NCBI GenBank assembly: GCA_017615955.1
Contig: JAFZZD010000024.1
Span: 1 to 29,704, forward strand
DNA length: 29,704 nucleotides
Reading direction: 5' to 3'
Source: Victivallales bacterium
GTDB lineage: Bacteria; Verrucomicrobiota; Lentisphaeria; Oligosphaerales; Oligosphaeraceae
In this document: piece by piece, positions 27,901 to 29,704 of the stretch
How the letters are laid out: each line of letters opens with the position of its first letter
How positions within the stretch are numbered: the first letter of the stretch is position 1
Notes under the pieces: model-generated
Database searches by the model: none
What the model saw: only the letters and a program-made list of their open reading frames with translations
What the model was told of the DNA's origin: nothing
Made by a program: the position numbers and the translations under genes

Positions 27901-29520
27901 GATACCATGGCGACGCTGTACCGTCTCAAGTCCAACGGCAAGCTGGAGCGCATACTGCATGTGGACGACTACGGCAGCATCACTGGCCGCGGCGGCACAA
28001 AGTACGCCCGCTTCGAGAAGGTTCTTGAACCTGGCGAGTACTACGTATGCGTGTCACTGGCGGACAAGACCAACTACAGCGTGGAGACCCCGTACTTCGT
28101 GCACCTGGGCATCGATGAGGTGTCCAATGTCATGCCTCCGACTGCACCAGAGACTGTGGAACTTTCGCCCAGCTTGCCTGGCGTGATGGAGAACCTGGTC
28201 TGCACAGCTGGCGGCTCATACAACGCGACGGACAGCCCGATCACCTACCATTATGTCTGGTATCGCAACGACATGCTGGTGCCATTTGGCAGCGACAGCA
28301 CAATTGATGCCTGGGAGACGGACCGCTATCTCATCAACCAGTCCAAGAACCATGCGCCTGCAGGATATGGCGATCCCAATGTCATGCCTGCCACATATAC
28401 CTTGCCTGGCCAGAAGTGGTACGTTGTTGTCTATGCTGAGGATGAGAACGGCTTCAGCGAGGGCATGAAGAGTAATACAGTCATCATACAGACCTCGTCC
28501 TGGGATATGCAGATTGGCGTGACCAAGACATATACAGCACCGATTGGCTCCGTCGAATGGGAAGACCAGAAGGTCACACTTGGCTGGAGGGCAAACGCCA
28601 CATTCGGCTTCGACGCCGCTCTCGACAGCGCCACTCCGAACATGATGCCTGACTTCATACAGAGGCTTGCTCTCGGCAGGATGTACTCTGTCGGCCTGGA
28701 CAACGAGCACGGAATGCTCTCCACCGACATGAGGCCATACGGCATGTCAAGCTCCTGGTTCATCATGGTTGAGGCTGGCGATGACAGCATCAACTCAATG
28801 ACCTTGAGCTGGACTGGTGCCGACATGCTGCCCACGGACAGCCTCGGCGGCCTCACCATCACACGCATGTACAAGAACTCGTCCGGCGTGTTTGAGCCAG
28901 TGGCTGGCACATCCCAGAGCATGGCTGATGTCACCAAGATAGAACTTGGCGAGGAAGACCTGGCGGAACTCCAGGAGGACGAGAATGGACAGCGCTATGT
29001 GGTGTTCCGCATCAGCCTGGGTGCGCCAGACAGCATGCAGCAGGTCACGCTGCAGCCTGGATGGAACATGGTGTCGCTCAATGTCACGCCTTTGAACAAT
29101 GCGGTTGACGATGTGTTCGGCAATGGCAACGGCAAGTACTACAGCGGCACGGTTTACGAGTACAGCGGCGGGCAGTACGTGGCGGCGAAGAACATCGTCG
29201 CAACCAAGGGATACTGGGTGTTCGCGCCTAAGAAGGCTGTGTTCGTGGTCTATGGCGACATGGAGACGGATGGCATCAGCCTGAGCAAGGGCTGGAACAT
29301 CGTCGGCCCAGTCTATAACATCAATGACTTCAGGACCACATATCCCGACTACCTGACAATCGTGCCTCCTGACCAGATCAGCGAGTTCATCAACAATGGC
29401 GATGGTACCTCTGGCTACAAAGCCATAAGCGAGGACAACTACTCAATGTATGTCGGAAAGGCATATTGGATCTACTCGGATAAGGCAGTTGTGCTTCCTC
29501 TGAAGCCCAATAACGAATAA
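6964..29520 (+). CDS. Giant secreted multidomain LamG/calcium-loop protein with embedded subtilase
   Basis: A single open frame of about 7,518 residues begins with a Sec signal peptide: basic n-region, core FTGFVLALFAVMLLPMQ, likely cleavage after LKA. Domains in order are: unique N-terminal region; four unrecognised tandem modules; three FN3-like domains; nine LamG-like modules with DxDGDGxxDxWE calcium-loop linkers; a subtilase zymogen inside LamG 3; extra insertions in or after LamG 5 and 9; Ig/PKD-like domains; a PPC-like domain; and a C-terminal GWN-type repeat. LamG folds in related proteins bind glycans or proteins, and Asp-rich loops need Ca2+ outside the cell, so a surface or extracellular adhesin or polymer-binding scaffold is likely. 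I see no LPXTG, PEP-CTERM, type IX or RTX sorting signal and no C-terminal membrane segment, so its anchoring is unknown. It is alone in its transcription unit, with an intrinsic terminator 30 bases after the stop. Alternative starts are 6925 and 6934. The frame is confident, the function inferred. Confidence 0.9.
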   Translation: MKKNYPDFWKTTKARFTGFVLALFAVMLLPMQLKAEMKDAKVTVPYLQVEISDFEYLVESGQSILPSSLPIAVAKFTRTVTKSTKEVSFKYDDGAIGSTALYQLSGDQPFPSGMLSNGNPATFNNFKVNITVSGTTFSYSQYAPPIQITNADGTAEEGYKYNQFRLEFMHLVTNDQDLTNGSKFIKNVDLYSNKPSKHFGNVAKSFTHEAINEGRIERLATITWAADSSKTIYNERYCKTISVQDLDTDYSTNFSNTEIYWVAIRTMEVLESGASKTANGVTDGFTGSYTGGSEDTRFRLNMGLKLWPYCTNPTASTSGGLKDRDSIQRYEDFAKNMIVDAETVDLTPFPNYIGDYWTSVASHVMGIWCGSNHGGYPSKLFETYINSQVKYYTVNGPEFYQPVEGGTQVQNSNQAFIETPDTANPELMPLNEPYPVLGLNLAGRKGDEGSAPECLAMVTVQINVPAGSSFNPNRDLSNDISAKYPGISIWYDADNNGRFDKEKDKLLDPQLNIMNNEVISPVWEDTGSGSTYTVNYIIKESDKNAKLELVADGKPDFFICLTAKPNANVDLEQPRYGSSFTMQVNDVHFYYKDNSDADGNPLVDVDPTLGFANPPYFDGSSYTPYSGSFQNIFGDIGPYGRDYSKEVTIGFAVKPYHQPDYIEAEGFPVPVLAFNMVASPDSNVTETLHSVKVRFASGFNPNKLAPLSDNYTSGVSLWADDKTGSVKNIGVFDPRTGTSINNFASFKDSCVPLAASSLKWFIHSDTTGDRQWDGAETPTGTEYFYVLLTPKTAIQLKDDDYFYKYDDSKSLAEGPAYGSNRGMDYFICLRGGEGLAYGDAITVSVVPAEDFEFGRGSEAVYSESDARKNSQTKDAISNTVQATMPTFFSEPSSDHRLKTDSYTAVLGIDVVAPDDGASYSFNHFAFQIIDEKNANGEYTFSFSDYVDSGMTGADSGIALYKDNGDGIFDESSDTRVKFKSNGTVETKPFLSTQTFRNDEKLYLIEMELDADSVGDLPTNNTGLNAGVDYFLVFKPSRNADPGDSFKIQLWGSDLLGTADDTISYLKRGNYSRSTANDGTYSHAWKHDDTGLLLYTDKDETPKAGTTKAYNDEDLLNFEAKIASYDSENDSIVIGTNPLITYKRFKSSQSYKVATISNDDYSNLVAKGQVIEPATPQQLSSSTNTAIPAIGIRVNDPLGEATLNKVRIYFDSDNGYDPAWLLNPITNSITDGIQIWKGNRRLDVISAKWRSDFEDGMVIFDRVDGWQPPVEQPDALETFEIGNKLVWYDADKNGVWSSGDALWIADTITDVNKSKFDSASDTILVGQPLDGTLGTVVTTSTYGFTWADIDGSGDFNEDSDCIFYTGSGRTALSYYLDLQLLTPATLDTEASNTPAFKIYVRANDEPQIFGIMRFNLSLLANGVTYSTGYSSASANISTELISFKSQTAVVSNFNVRRGNKNFVLTWNVPEGDNRNIVIIRKVCDDDSLTDTEVFTGYPVNQTYYESDLKKEQIYAYEATGAAGAPDEGFTQDTDKYYVLTGDYSDARVVYVGKGEEVDSTTRTFTDGQEIVDGKYYYYMVFAADVTNTKNQGTPNSVSPSSSKTTDAASILRDQMIEANPWGIKAVTEMLRPEDVTDLKVEAQDKQIGLTWANPVNYTNGTLLDASKCKIIILRRVNKEIDNGLLQDANGYAVGDKLSPDADVDVIAILDATETSYTDTGLTDISLHYYYEVYAYYAGEGEADYNYSLIPAKGDANPLDLGTLAAYPASITTLKGTYDKDAQSVTLTWTWAEGPIPKLVIARSTSMISNVYPMQGRAYTVGEELAEGVTVINIYSGNSTSYVDTTATGEDVEAYYYAVYSYDASAGIYNPTQTQLGELTGRASLEANVNMCGVSTTDAGTIADLEGYIYNASGEQTLNDSDDDGKTNYYELSGNEGAAEVTDPKDPYSPLIPRSLDLATGSYAYAQVSNFTPPRSESRMLEFWFNIKTLNTQNCTILRNAQRGTGKVDEFKVEIENNNTLKYTFLTTATNFTKTATFQLPGTTEVFEANVWYHVAIQVSPRGDSSTNVRWVVYKASDTPVSYNATNVELAGEADLTAKTTDLIIGEADSLVVDKRLKFYIDEIRFWNTIKSDDFIRDNRNVTIDKSTSGLTAYYRFDDGGYTAEDYKYSFAGFESLDDLTKVSGKPHLNRAMKLLGQNGTNTGKALFSDTVAVEMGVEAEPYTDADNDGIPDWWEQKYFGNLTTAGYASDGSYTDFDKDGLNDYYEYLAGTSPIRQDTDGNGTTDANENGDGDGLTNLEEQKWGTRPDVADSDDDGIADDAEVTAGTSPLHSMSPAVPRSFKPASLNGTLQQQAGILVPLTTEESAAGLSSWTVEAWVNPGASAVDGVLFKRIVNEKTAFEVGLSANKLYVYTECQDGGDVNCVYPAALPASKWTHVAVVWDPGTMTMNLVINGISRKVFEYTAEPVNFWSDWTDTTVHIGGGEAVGSYETYRNYTLYMFQNTAAWADDVLVDEVRIWNEAREVSDIFATKDTLIGRQEALTGGLMRCYRFDDGGTTIEDFAHPGWKNFAAYAMKPSVANWYNEADAVPMYGIDDSNNNGMPDWFEAYYKVSDATADADGDGLINLYEYLCGTNPTDRNNGTADYDAMSADGQLTNAQKQMFGLDPRLADSDGDGLSDFDEINGTAETFPKGAQDTDTAADPLNPLNNKKPENNPLKHFVFTGDAEGMALKAADKYALESWTVMAWVNADSADQTASLIRRQVSENGVTFELGLESGIPYVKYVTENNASVQAPATPASATLLKLEAGKWTHLAGSFDSENGVLRLYVNGMPVAETIEEKKRAELYGTGVIGGEFVGAKVSVGAGFTGKMDDVQIYANAVDGSVISDIYYVMESGTMGIAASYAPEAEEGGDAVNMAMSVEQLLSYEHIGNQLMVKFADAVSEEMIQRAHAILGTRTLKYYPLTGIYLIDVPENLSLKEGIEKLRKMNAIEFVEPNYKVQSAMTPNDPMFSQLWGMKNNSYSGVDVGATEMWDVSTGSNKVVVAVIDTGIQYDHPDLEANMWINTKEIPDNGIDDDNNGYVDDVYGYDFVNKDGDPMDDHSHGTHCAGTIGAVGNNGKGVAGVNWNVKLMALKVLAADGYGSSADTASAIEYAVAKGVDVISMSLGSYGYSAAELRALRQAQAKGILVVAAAGNDANDNDILPNYPSNYELDNIIAVASMDEDGGPSYFTNYGKTSVDIAAPGRNILSTIPGSGYGTKSGTSMATPHVAGMAALLKAMYPKANYKSLRKAILNGYTKGSSDWKDMTVTGGYAYLPKAYAQLQKSSGGHGSASGLIACFRGNAVFGGKALDLTETELGAAAAGIYGDAPTVSRYAADWNSIGETALADYVNFNGDSDGDGMPNWYEVLVSHNPNEADGELDSDKDGLTNYFEYLAGTSPWNTMTDGATQDAERTIAFGDITYADAQRAGIHPKAETAGYEDQDTDDDGLTDKAESGNGDAGVIAGRADDSLTPYENRVLKIGAPAGSYLSLPNQARYVLNENWSIDLWINVDSALDATKAVLVKRTVDTKAAGNADDTIVNYEVGIKKSGNYWTPYASFKMAGGVSRECVAYNGVAAEVWAHIGVVYSTDSDGNGKLDVYINNKLDRSLDCGELEMNGDQVGLSEVRVGDGFLGSIEGLRIWNVAKDGFDDSKSAADDALDGFVPSGLQASFIFDDGGVTAQNFAVAQDDWKEGWKNAATLVKVGEGTIEMVESDNSPVEGDDKDSDGDGLPDWWEKLYGLDPEDATGDNGADGDPDGDGLTNYNEYQTWNSAKPIDPKNPRTWDISDPPDDVNEPDGEIDSDGDGLANAMEVQYGTNPGKADTDDDGLTDYEEVIGPASADAGQKTGPLDPLAPVVWRALKGEGTVDDVLVIPERDRVLGHDEKDSLSKDWTIEAWFMPTGTNLTGSILRRAGKDAKGEPCYYFDLGLIDGKPYVRASMQNQWITENGPTNLAEIKGESGIQASKNLWTHYAATWDSTRRTLTIYVNGTYSGSVFVQGAPLIDGGASSTGFTTEILADRDGSYLAGYIDEVRVWTDTEDGRKGLRLGKQISQLMARVPALKNENDVLTNFATLPTAYYRFDDGGMYAEDFSYTIAEERDNNWPHSLYKGDSIADLHTRMLSSWRSGDSEEDNISGAKWNDANASERAICMNGSGEADLDPIPNGWKQVYWPEAQQKFGVIPGEGHDFNQGFALANSLGLRTAQDDPQAYPAEASSFVNEVTGELRSNEISHGGDYCDAYMYFTELYFDNLPNGIKVELTWSLGQTPGNAGTPPPYGVNEIFIFVNGHRVGYTGSSHGLPGEDIHNDLTAQVAGQSKYEGSFGYAEISNTAGISGTIDIAKYMSRGRNRITILANHTDYSTTSPHPYPYRFSARVRANSRIPGNKVENWPMHVRWFWTRQASWGYRNNPGSAHFSSETSQTYTSSLNYDYPEPYQETEDMVHTVEADGTNRALLWFEKYYAVYPWGFDQDPDGDGLTNWTEYLANSNPLEKDGDGDGRTDADMDYDGDGLFNSVEQALGTLPNMVDTDDDGQSDYYEANNGTDPLNGQKAFQKDNLVLNLNGKYVLNVNETGDEGAQEELSSWTLQTWVKLPEALDDQDQNRKYIILRRTTGRYAAGDISNYELGLTYEGLPYAGFSVIDEAQTTVTNVFATMRSTDGYEPFKSGDEAQWYQITAVFNAPNDKAQNGYIALYVFDAEGNMTTCVRNNVAVKPSTTVTGIGGITIGGKQPGETETMDGTTALEDAFVGYIDNLAIWNVAFTEAQAKARYNDLASLVSDSSTFNYYCLKFAPYTYRVSPELVHAYLFDDGGQTIEDVAVRNDWYNGHAHALAAPLIDGYAVYETQLALAKDEDGNPIPGQYAVKKDAQGNEIHDADGNPVYETEAKNGVTNLLCTDASRDEEDTKDTDGDGLPDSWELTYWATISEQNGTGDPDNDGLTNIYEYYSGNNPTKAETVNGKRDATEDADSDGLNNYEEQAYGTHPNKKDTDDDGVYDKQEVDAGRNPIKAEGNVNYYVSLPQKGSLVYPAGDIEVPANFGLSAWICIKKADNEQALDVSKSFVIVSREADVTGDQFKLELEAGYPKFTVGSSFVKSSKAVGTGLNTDEVWFKLEAIRTSSKLTIRLTEDLNGTLDYADVTTTEIDNFAGTVFYSSKDVVVGSATNEVAFGIDDFLMFTATTDGAVNNKLIESSFNDLGTTFENSATDKTLTLVSGKTFIKQDESAAIAKLDKDTYAETTGTGVVENPVMHKWFTVRVSDNKDTDGDGMPDWWEVLYGLDPSNAADATDDEDGDGLCNLYEYLSGTNPLVQSTEDDGVLDGERDADDDKIPNLDEQELLSRPDKKDTDDDGFEDGVEAGYIEPDYLYLTSPVLSLQQPNGTLDGVATTAEMAKVLRLDGTNTVTVANNADHSGNSMTVMFWLRAGMQEGGNMKQENVELPATYTCFLGRTVANGNYNYRFSFNKDGVQLWVSKKSASATGPGEMVEYKPAGGIVANEWYLVAGVIDLTAASPYIYLHCFAKDSTDTSAEYVGTSVKKSFSASSSNVTAEGTLLIGKQSDTMAWQDNLVLDIDNLTIWTEPKSAAVLKSATGSNSTSITGFGEKMASRFTFDDGGETCEDSCYSEDWWNDWKHAATMSVASVQPVVGTTVGLGMIADDSLNDMDEDSDHDGLADDWEIYFFGSLQYSGSDDPDGDGMTNKQEYTMSEDFRAASVEDLSYGNAAAWLNPNDPDTDADGMPDGWEFFNQLNPLDPSDATGDLDEDQLENLYEYIYGTDPADEDTDGDGLPDGWEVKYMTVDANGNIEDPSMDPLNASGKYGANGDPDGDGIRNIDEYTYGSDPTVFDSPNKDSDGDGLTDNEERAYSTDPQLTDTDDDEYDDYVEMTAGSEGYNSQSKPSIKEGSGFAYEGNLVAQVMKADGEKRGCLTVPNAGDPSRLGFGSWTIEARVRLRSLDKAAVAESKDIYIIRRSFTTANVAANATVDDAAAWNYALGLRLDPDGNKAYPFVSWKAPNGTERRVNSDASKSDVGVDLTVEPSGEAATYQTAWTFVSGSYDASTQTLSLYIDGEKVRTMTISATLSATEQCPVDEAKIGEGYKSYLKFGENFDLEAPAKMLLDEVRVWGVQPGTVQTSNGYISNYTRSDDEIASGVKGPVAPARGVYDSAIGDRYTFSRNSGSSYLIDTRVSDSAWNTNAGTVGTSVRVYYEDRNHNNKWDPEEDIWRDRTLAQAEAEDGVAPASGAKAVSGSYDEGVDVKLAWGSSWLCGTAYSYVSGQDSSGKDITVNVSANDSLVGRSMNVYYNDLNGNGVIEYNDNFWIDYTEESTNKYVAEQSDWAKRMGLVLYYRFDDGGGSIEDYVWHSDWRSSTTWKHAIRPAGLEGTWPPAAKAKGGKDNDYQYVTEEDGDGFAWVINAIESPSAPAIEIQTLSDVRNDQDEIEFCYRPAENSDDVDKKTAYDLLTAAILTDAADPEGGTVTYKYWWLDSTYYKSNKLYGEDGGPTLTYEGTLVASDTSDGSLPDGALLSTEKELDLYVKKDDIAVGTKLQLAVVAISSTGKYSDVAIKTITVTADEAYETPMPFKSVTFTATSTAKDAASGVTYVVPGSDLKVSITMSGYDADGIVVLEWYKNGVLYDTRTQDAASNLTFTLTGKVSLGSETKYVTEMGSVWSYKAYYEANVRTNANNKQISSAKSRSVPPVGDVTGDFDYKLVGAPCSEELQDESQLAGNRPPTTPTSITFTPSLVDEDTIMVATAHGSKDPDGDSFSYFYEWYIDGELQKDENMPIFPYQDGTRTLKTTKTTTATDGTTTTETTTTKISKTSINEGDKITCRAYAVDIYGAKSGVRISSTVIVQEDLEDGAMDMEALAYEYNNTWQTATRLLPKEDWSDPDDDFTQEHYFYEANDVDWFYFVVPQTLSKPNKLVKFETNAGDNGDYGGMFNQMHMREYDFVDTMATLYRLKSNGKLERILHVDDYGSITGRGGTKYARFEKVLEPGEYYVCVSLADKTNYSVETPYFVHLGIDEVSNVMPPTAPETVELSPSLPGVMENLVCTAGGSYNATDSPITYHYVWYRNDMLVPFGSDSTIDAWETDRYLINQSKNHAPAGYGDPNVMPATYTLPGQKWYVVVYAEDENGFSEGMKSNTVIIQTSSWDMQIGVTKTYTAPIGSVEWEDQKVTLGWRANATFGFDAALDSATPNMMPDFIQRLALGRMYSVGLDNEHGMLSTDMRPYGMSSSWFIMVEAGDDSINSMTLSWTGADMLPTDSLGGLTITRMYKNSSGVFEPVAGTSQSMADVTKIELGEEDLAELQEDENGQRYVVFRISLGAPDSMQQVTLQPGWNMVSLNVTPLNNAVDDVFGNGNGKYYSGTVYEYSGGQYVAAKNIVATKGYWVFAPKKAVFVVYGDMETDGISLSKGWNIVGPVYNINDFRTTYPDYLTIVPPDQISEFINNGDGTSGYKAISEDNYSMYVGKAYWIYSDKAVVLPLKPNNE
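7066..8259 (+). other. Unique N-terminal region of the giant protein
   Basis: This stretch of about 400 residues follows the signal peptide. It begins MKDAKVTVPYLQVEISDFEY and contains no family I recognise. It is rich in Ser/Thr/Asn and aromatic residues, likely beta-rich. Codons here include more AT-ending choices than in the later LamG region. Confidence 0.5.
8260..11290 (+). repeat. Four tandem unrecognised modules of about 235-285 residues
   Basis: Copies start at about 8260, 8962, 9661 and 10513. Each opens with a similar strand (PVLGLNLAG, PVLAFNMVA, AVLGIDVVA, PAIGIRVND). Each then has a G-[IV]-[SAQ]-[IL]-[WY] strand followed by an Asp-rich loop (GISIWYDADNNGRFD, GIALYKDNGDGIFD; GVSLWADDKTG and GIQIWKGNRRLD are less canonical). 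Each ends in a Y/F-rich strand (DFFICLTAKP, DYFICLRGG, DYFLVFKPS, YYLDLQLLTP). Additional calcium-type loops sit at 10813-10878 and 10993-11052. The shared order shows tandem duplication with heavy divergence. I do not recognise the domain family. Confidence 0.7.
11300..12600 (+). other. Three fibronectin-type-III-like domains
   Basis: The domains are at about 11300-11840, 11850-12240 and 12260-12600. Each has an early LTW/LTWxx strand (FVLTWNVPEGD, IGLTWANPVNY, VTLTWTWAEGP) followed by an I[VI]I[RL]R or LVIARS strand. Each ends in a late tyrosine-rich strand (YYYMVFAADV, YYYEVYAYYAG, YYYAVYSYDAS). These are typical spacer domains of extracellular enzymes and adhesins. Confidence 0.65.
12817..14735 (+). 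other. LamG-like modules 1 and 2 with calcium-loop linker
   Basis: Module 1 (12817-13500) and module 2 (13975-14700) each have the four marks used throughout the protein. These are an early W strand (LEFWFNI; WTVEAWVNPG), a W-[YT]-H-V-A strand (WYHVAIQV; WTHVAVVWD), an I-D/V-D-E-x-R-x-W-N strand, and a closing YRFDDGG (13420-13440; 14605-14625). The linker 13630-13970 carries DADNDGIPDWWEQKY and several DxDGDG/DSDDDG loops like thrombospondin type 3 repeats. Confidence 0.75.
14736..15108 (+). other. Calcium-loop linker between LamG modules 2 and 3
   Basis: It contains DDSNNNGMPDWFEAYY, DADGDGLINLYEYLCGTNP and DSDGDGLSDFDEING, the recurring thrombospondin-3-like pattern. The Asp/Asn-rich loops should bind Ca2+ outside the cell. 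Confidence 0.7.
15724..15990 (+). other. Subtilase prodomain-like segment
   Basis: It begins about IGNQLMVKFADAVSEE and ends FVEPNYKVQ, followed by PNDPMFSQLWGMKN, the standard junction of subtilisin-family zymogens. In relatives this segment folds the protease and is then cleaved off, so processing here would cut the giant chain internally. Confidence 0.7.
15991..16935 (+). other. Peptidase S8 (subtilisin-like) catalytic domain
   Basis: All catalytic elements are present: D3046 in VAVIDTGIQYDHPDL (codon 16099), H3101 in HSHGTHCAG (codon 16264), oxyanion N3193 in VVAAAGNDAND (codon 16540) and S3261 in SGTSMATPHVAGMA (codon 16744). The domain is about 300 residues, normal for the family. A Ca-loop-like DNGIDDDNNGYVDD insert sits between Asp and His, a common subtilase feature. 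The domain is predicted active. Confidence 0.88.
17131..18235 (+). other. Calcium-loop linker and LamG-like module 4
   Basis: The linker has DSDGDGMPNWYEVL and DSDKDGLTNYFEYL. Module 4 (17506-18170) shows NWSIDLWINV, WAHIGVVYS, IEGLRIWNVA and the closing FIFDDGG (18091-18111), then the DDWKEGWKNAA linker that also marks other modules. Confidence 0.72.
18236..19520 (+). other. Calcium-loop linker and LamG-like module 5
   Basis: The linker 18236-18650 contains DSDGDGLPDWWEKLYGLDPED, very close to the copy at about 22852. Module 5 (18652-19400) has DWTIEAWFMP, WTHYAATWD, IDEVRVWTDT and YRFDDGG (19312-19332). Confidence 0.72.
19521..20410 (+). other. Unrecognised beta-rich insertion after LamG module 5
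   Basis: About 290 residues separate the module-5 tail from its WFEKYY linker. A central stretch (EIFIFVNGHRVGYTGSS, then SGTIDIAKYMSRGRNRITI) resembles galactose-binding-like/jelly-roll domains, which bind glycans in many secreted enzymes. No other module has this block. Family assignment is tentative. Confidence 0.45.
20411..22101 (+). other. Calcium-loop linkers and LamG-like module 6
   Basis: Linker loops include DPDGDGLTNWTEYL, DGDGDGRTDADMDYDGDG and DTDDDGQSDYYEANNG. Module 6 (about 20731-21580) has SSWTLQTWVKLP, WYQITAVFN, IDNLAIWNVA and YLFDDGG (21484-21504). The following linker contains DTDGDGLPDSWELTYW. Confidence 0.7.
22102..23170 (+). other. LamG-like module 7 (degenerate) and linker
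   Basis: Module 7 has FGLSAWICI, WFKLEAIR and IDDFLMFTAT but its closing strand reads SFNDLG (22642-22659) instead of YRFDDGG. The linker has DTDGDGMPDWWEVLYGLDPSN. It is the most diverged module after module 3. Confidence 0.6.
23239..24770 (+). other. LamG-like module 8 and long calcium-loop linker
   Basis: Module 8 has MTVMFWLRAG, WYLVAGVID, IDNLTIWTEP and FTFDDGG (23884-23904). The linker 24040-24770 is the longest, with three WE-type units (DSDHDGLADDWE, DTDADGMPDGWE, DTDGDGLPDGWE) and a final DSDGDGLTDNEERAY. Confidence 0.7.
24781..26200 (+). other. LamG-like module 9 with a 200-residue insertion
   Basis: The first part has GSWTIEARVRLR, WTFVSGSYD and LDEVRVWGVQ. The closing YYRFDDGG appears only at 26086-26109. 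Between them (about 25461-26075) sit two similar calcium-type loops: VYYEDRNHNNKWDPEEDIW (25666-25728) and VYYNDLNGNGVIEYNDNFW (25951-26013). They resemble the loop WYDADKNGVWSSGDALW at 10816-10872 in the fourth N-terminal module. Confidence 0.6.
26290..27635 (+). other. Ig/PKD-like domains with a threonine-rich stretch
   Basis: Three beta domains show the Y-x-W-Y/W-W signature strand (YKYWWLDSTYY, VLEWYKNGVLYD, YFYEWYIDGELQ). The third opens NRPPTTPTSITFTPS and has SKDPDGDSFSY, close to PKD/cadherin-like spacer domains. Bases 27430-27510 encode a 27-residue run with 16 Thr, possibly a flexible or glycosylated linker. Confidence 0.55.
27636..28131 (+). other. PPC-like (bacterial pre-peptidase C-terminal) domain
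   Basis: The start YNNTWQTATRLLP, then NDVDWFYFVVPQ and the late LEPGEYYVCVSL, follow the PPC pattern (N-x-x-A-T-x-L, D-x-D-W-[FY]-x-[FV], G-x-Y-x-[VL]). Such domains accompany secreted proteases, which fits the subtilase in this chain. Confidence 0.6.
28132..29517 (+). other. C-terminal Ig-like and GWN-repeat region
   Basis: An Ig-like domain (VMPPTAPETVELSPSLPG, then YHYVWYRNDMLV) is followed by a beta-rich stretch. The terminal domain has two similar halves: LQPGWNMVSLNV...KGYWVFAPKKAVFVVYG and LSKGWNIVGPV...KAYWIYSDKAVVLPLKP. GWN-[LIMV]-[IV]-S-type domains end many large secreted bacterial proteins, and a sorting role is possible but unproven. Confidence 0.5.
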
Positions 29521-29523
29521 GGA

Positions 29524-29543
29524 CCTGCGGCTGTCGCCGCAGG
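29524..29543. repeat. Hairpin CCTGCGGC/GCCGCAGG after the giant gene
   Basis: An 8-bp perfect stem with loop TGTC lies 4 bases past the stop codon. A similar hairpin follows at 29588-29607 (CCTGCAGC/GCTGCGGG, loop GATA, one G-U pair). The word CGCCGCAGG recurs at 29535, 29627 and 29678. Confidence 0.55.
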
Positions 29544-29550
29544 CACAATT

Positions 29551-29584
29551 GGCCCGTCTGCTTTATGCAGGCGGGCCTTTTTTT
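29551..29584 (+). terminator. Rho-independent terminator of the giant gene
   Basis: The stem GGCCCGTCTGC/GCAGGCGGGCC pairs over 11 bp (one G-U) with loop TTTAT and is followed by seven T residues. It is 30 bases after the stop codon. It is a textbook intrinsic terminator for plus-strand transcription. Confidence 0.92.
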
Positions 29585-29626
29585 GTGCCTGCAGCGATAG
29601 CTGCGGGGGCGAGGAGCTTTGGCAGT

Positions 29627-29704
29627 CGCCGCAGGACTGGTCGCCGCCATCCCGCTGCTGTCGCACCGGGCACATGCCGCCGCAGGACTGGTCGCCGCCA
29701 TCCC
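29627..29704. repeat. 27-bp direct repeat with 51-bp period, running off the window
   Basis: The 27 bases at 29627-29653 (starting CGCCGCAGGACTGG) recur exactly at 29678-29704, giving a 51-bp period. The array probably continues past the window end. The period is a multiple of three, and a minus-strand frame reads MAATSPAA in each copy, but no start or family supports a gene. Confidence 0.65.

Noticed and set aside
6964..29520. Assembly fusion or frameshifted set of genes
   Set aside because: The frame is continuous, the linker and LamG modules alternate regularly, and there are no internal ribosome sites or stop remnants at domain borders.
29390..29701. Minus-strand frame with a 17-residue repeat
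   Set aside because: It runs through the terminator and into the giant gene; the repeat follows from the 51-bp DNA repeat. No start signal is visible in the window.

Overview
The window looks like chromosomal DNA of a Gram-negative member of the Verrucomicrobiota/Lentisphaerota/Kiritimatiellota neighbourhood, probably gut- or water-living. That is an inference from gene style: a very large secreted LamG/calcium-loop protein, an L-rhamnose isomerase, a Sec lipoprotein and an EF-G-2-like factor. No rRNA or other marker confirms it.

Left part (140-6283, minus strand). Five genes point the same way. In transcription order they are an EF-G-like translational GTPase with altered nucleotide-binding motifs (6283-4262), a PHP-fold protein (4159-2819), L-rhamnose isomerase rhaA (2788-1511), a double-ACT-domain protein (1502-948) and an amino-acid-type periplasmic binding lipoprotein (925-140). 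The last four are spaced by 8 to 30 bases and read as one transcription unit. A 102-base gap holding two tandem hairpin repeats separates them from the EF-G-like gene. The unit ends in a structured repeat (12-125) with no classical T-tract.

Middle (6284-6963). An AT-rich divergent intergenic region separates the EF-G-like gene from the giant gene. It holds several perfect inverted repeats and a shared AT-rich word pair, but no convincing gene.

Right part (6964-29520, plus strand). One uninterrupted 22.6-kb reading frame encodes a protein of about 7,518 residues (roughly 800 kDa) with a Sec signal peptide. In order it has: a unique N-terminal region; four tandem modules of about 235-285 residues of a type I do not recognise; three fibronectin-III-like domains; nine LamG/concanavalin-like modules separated by calcium-loop (thrombospondin-3-like) linkers; Ig/PKD-like domains with a Thr-rich stretch; a PPC-like domain; and a C-terminal 'GWN' repeat domain. 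A complete subtilisin-family zymogen (prodomain plus Asp/His/Asn/Ser catalytic domain) is embedded inside the third LamG module. Two further insertions occur in or after LamG modules 5 and 9. The gene ends at a strong intrinsic terminator (29551-29584), followed by hairpins and the start of a 51-bp direct repeat that runs to the window edge.

The most interesting feature is the giant protein: a modular surface or secreted adhesin/carbohydrate-binding scaffold that carries its own protease nested within a repeat unit. Its role (self-processing, release, or digestion of bound substrate) is inference.
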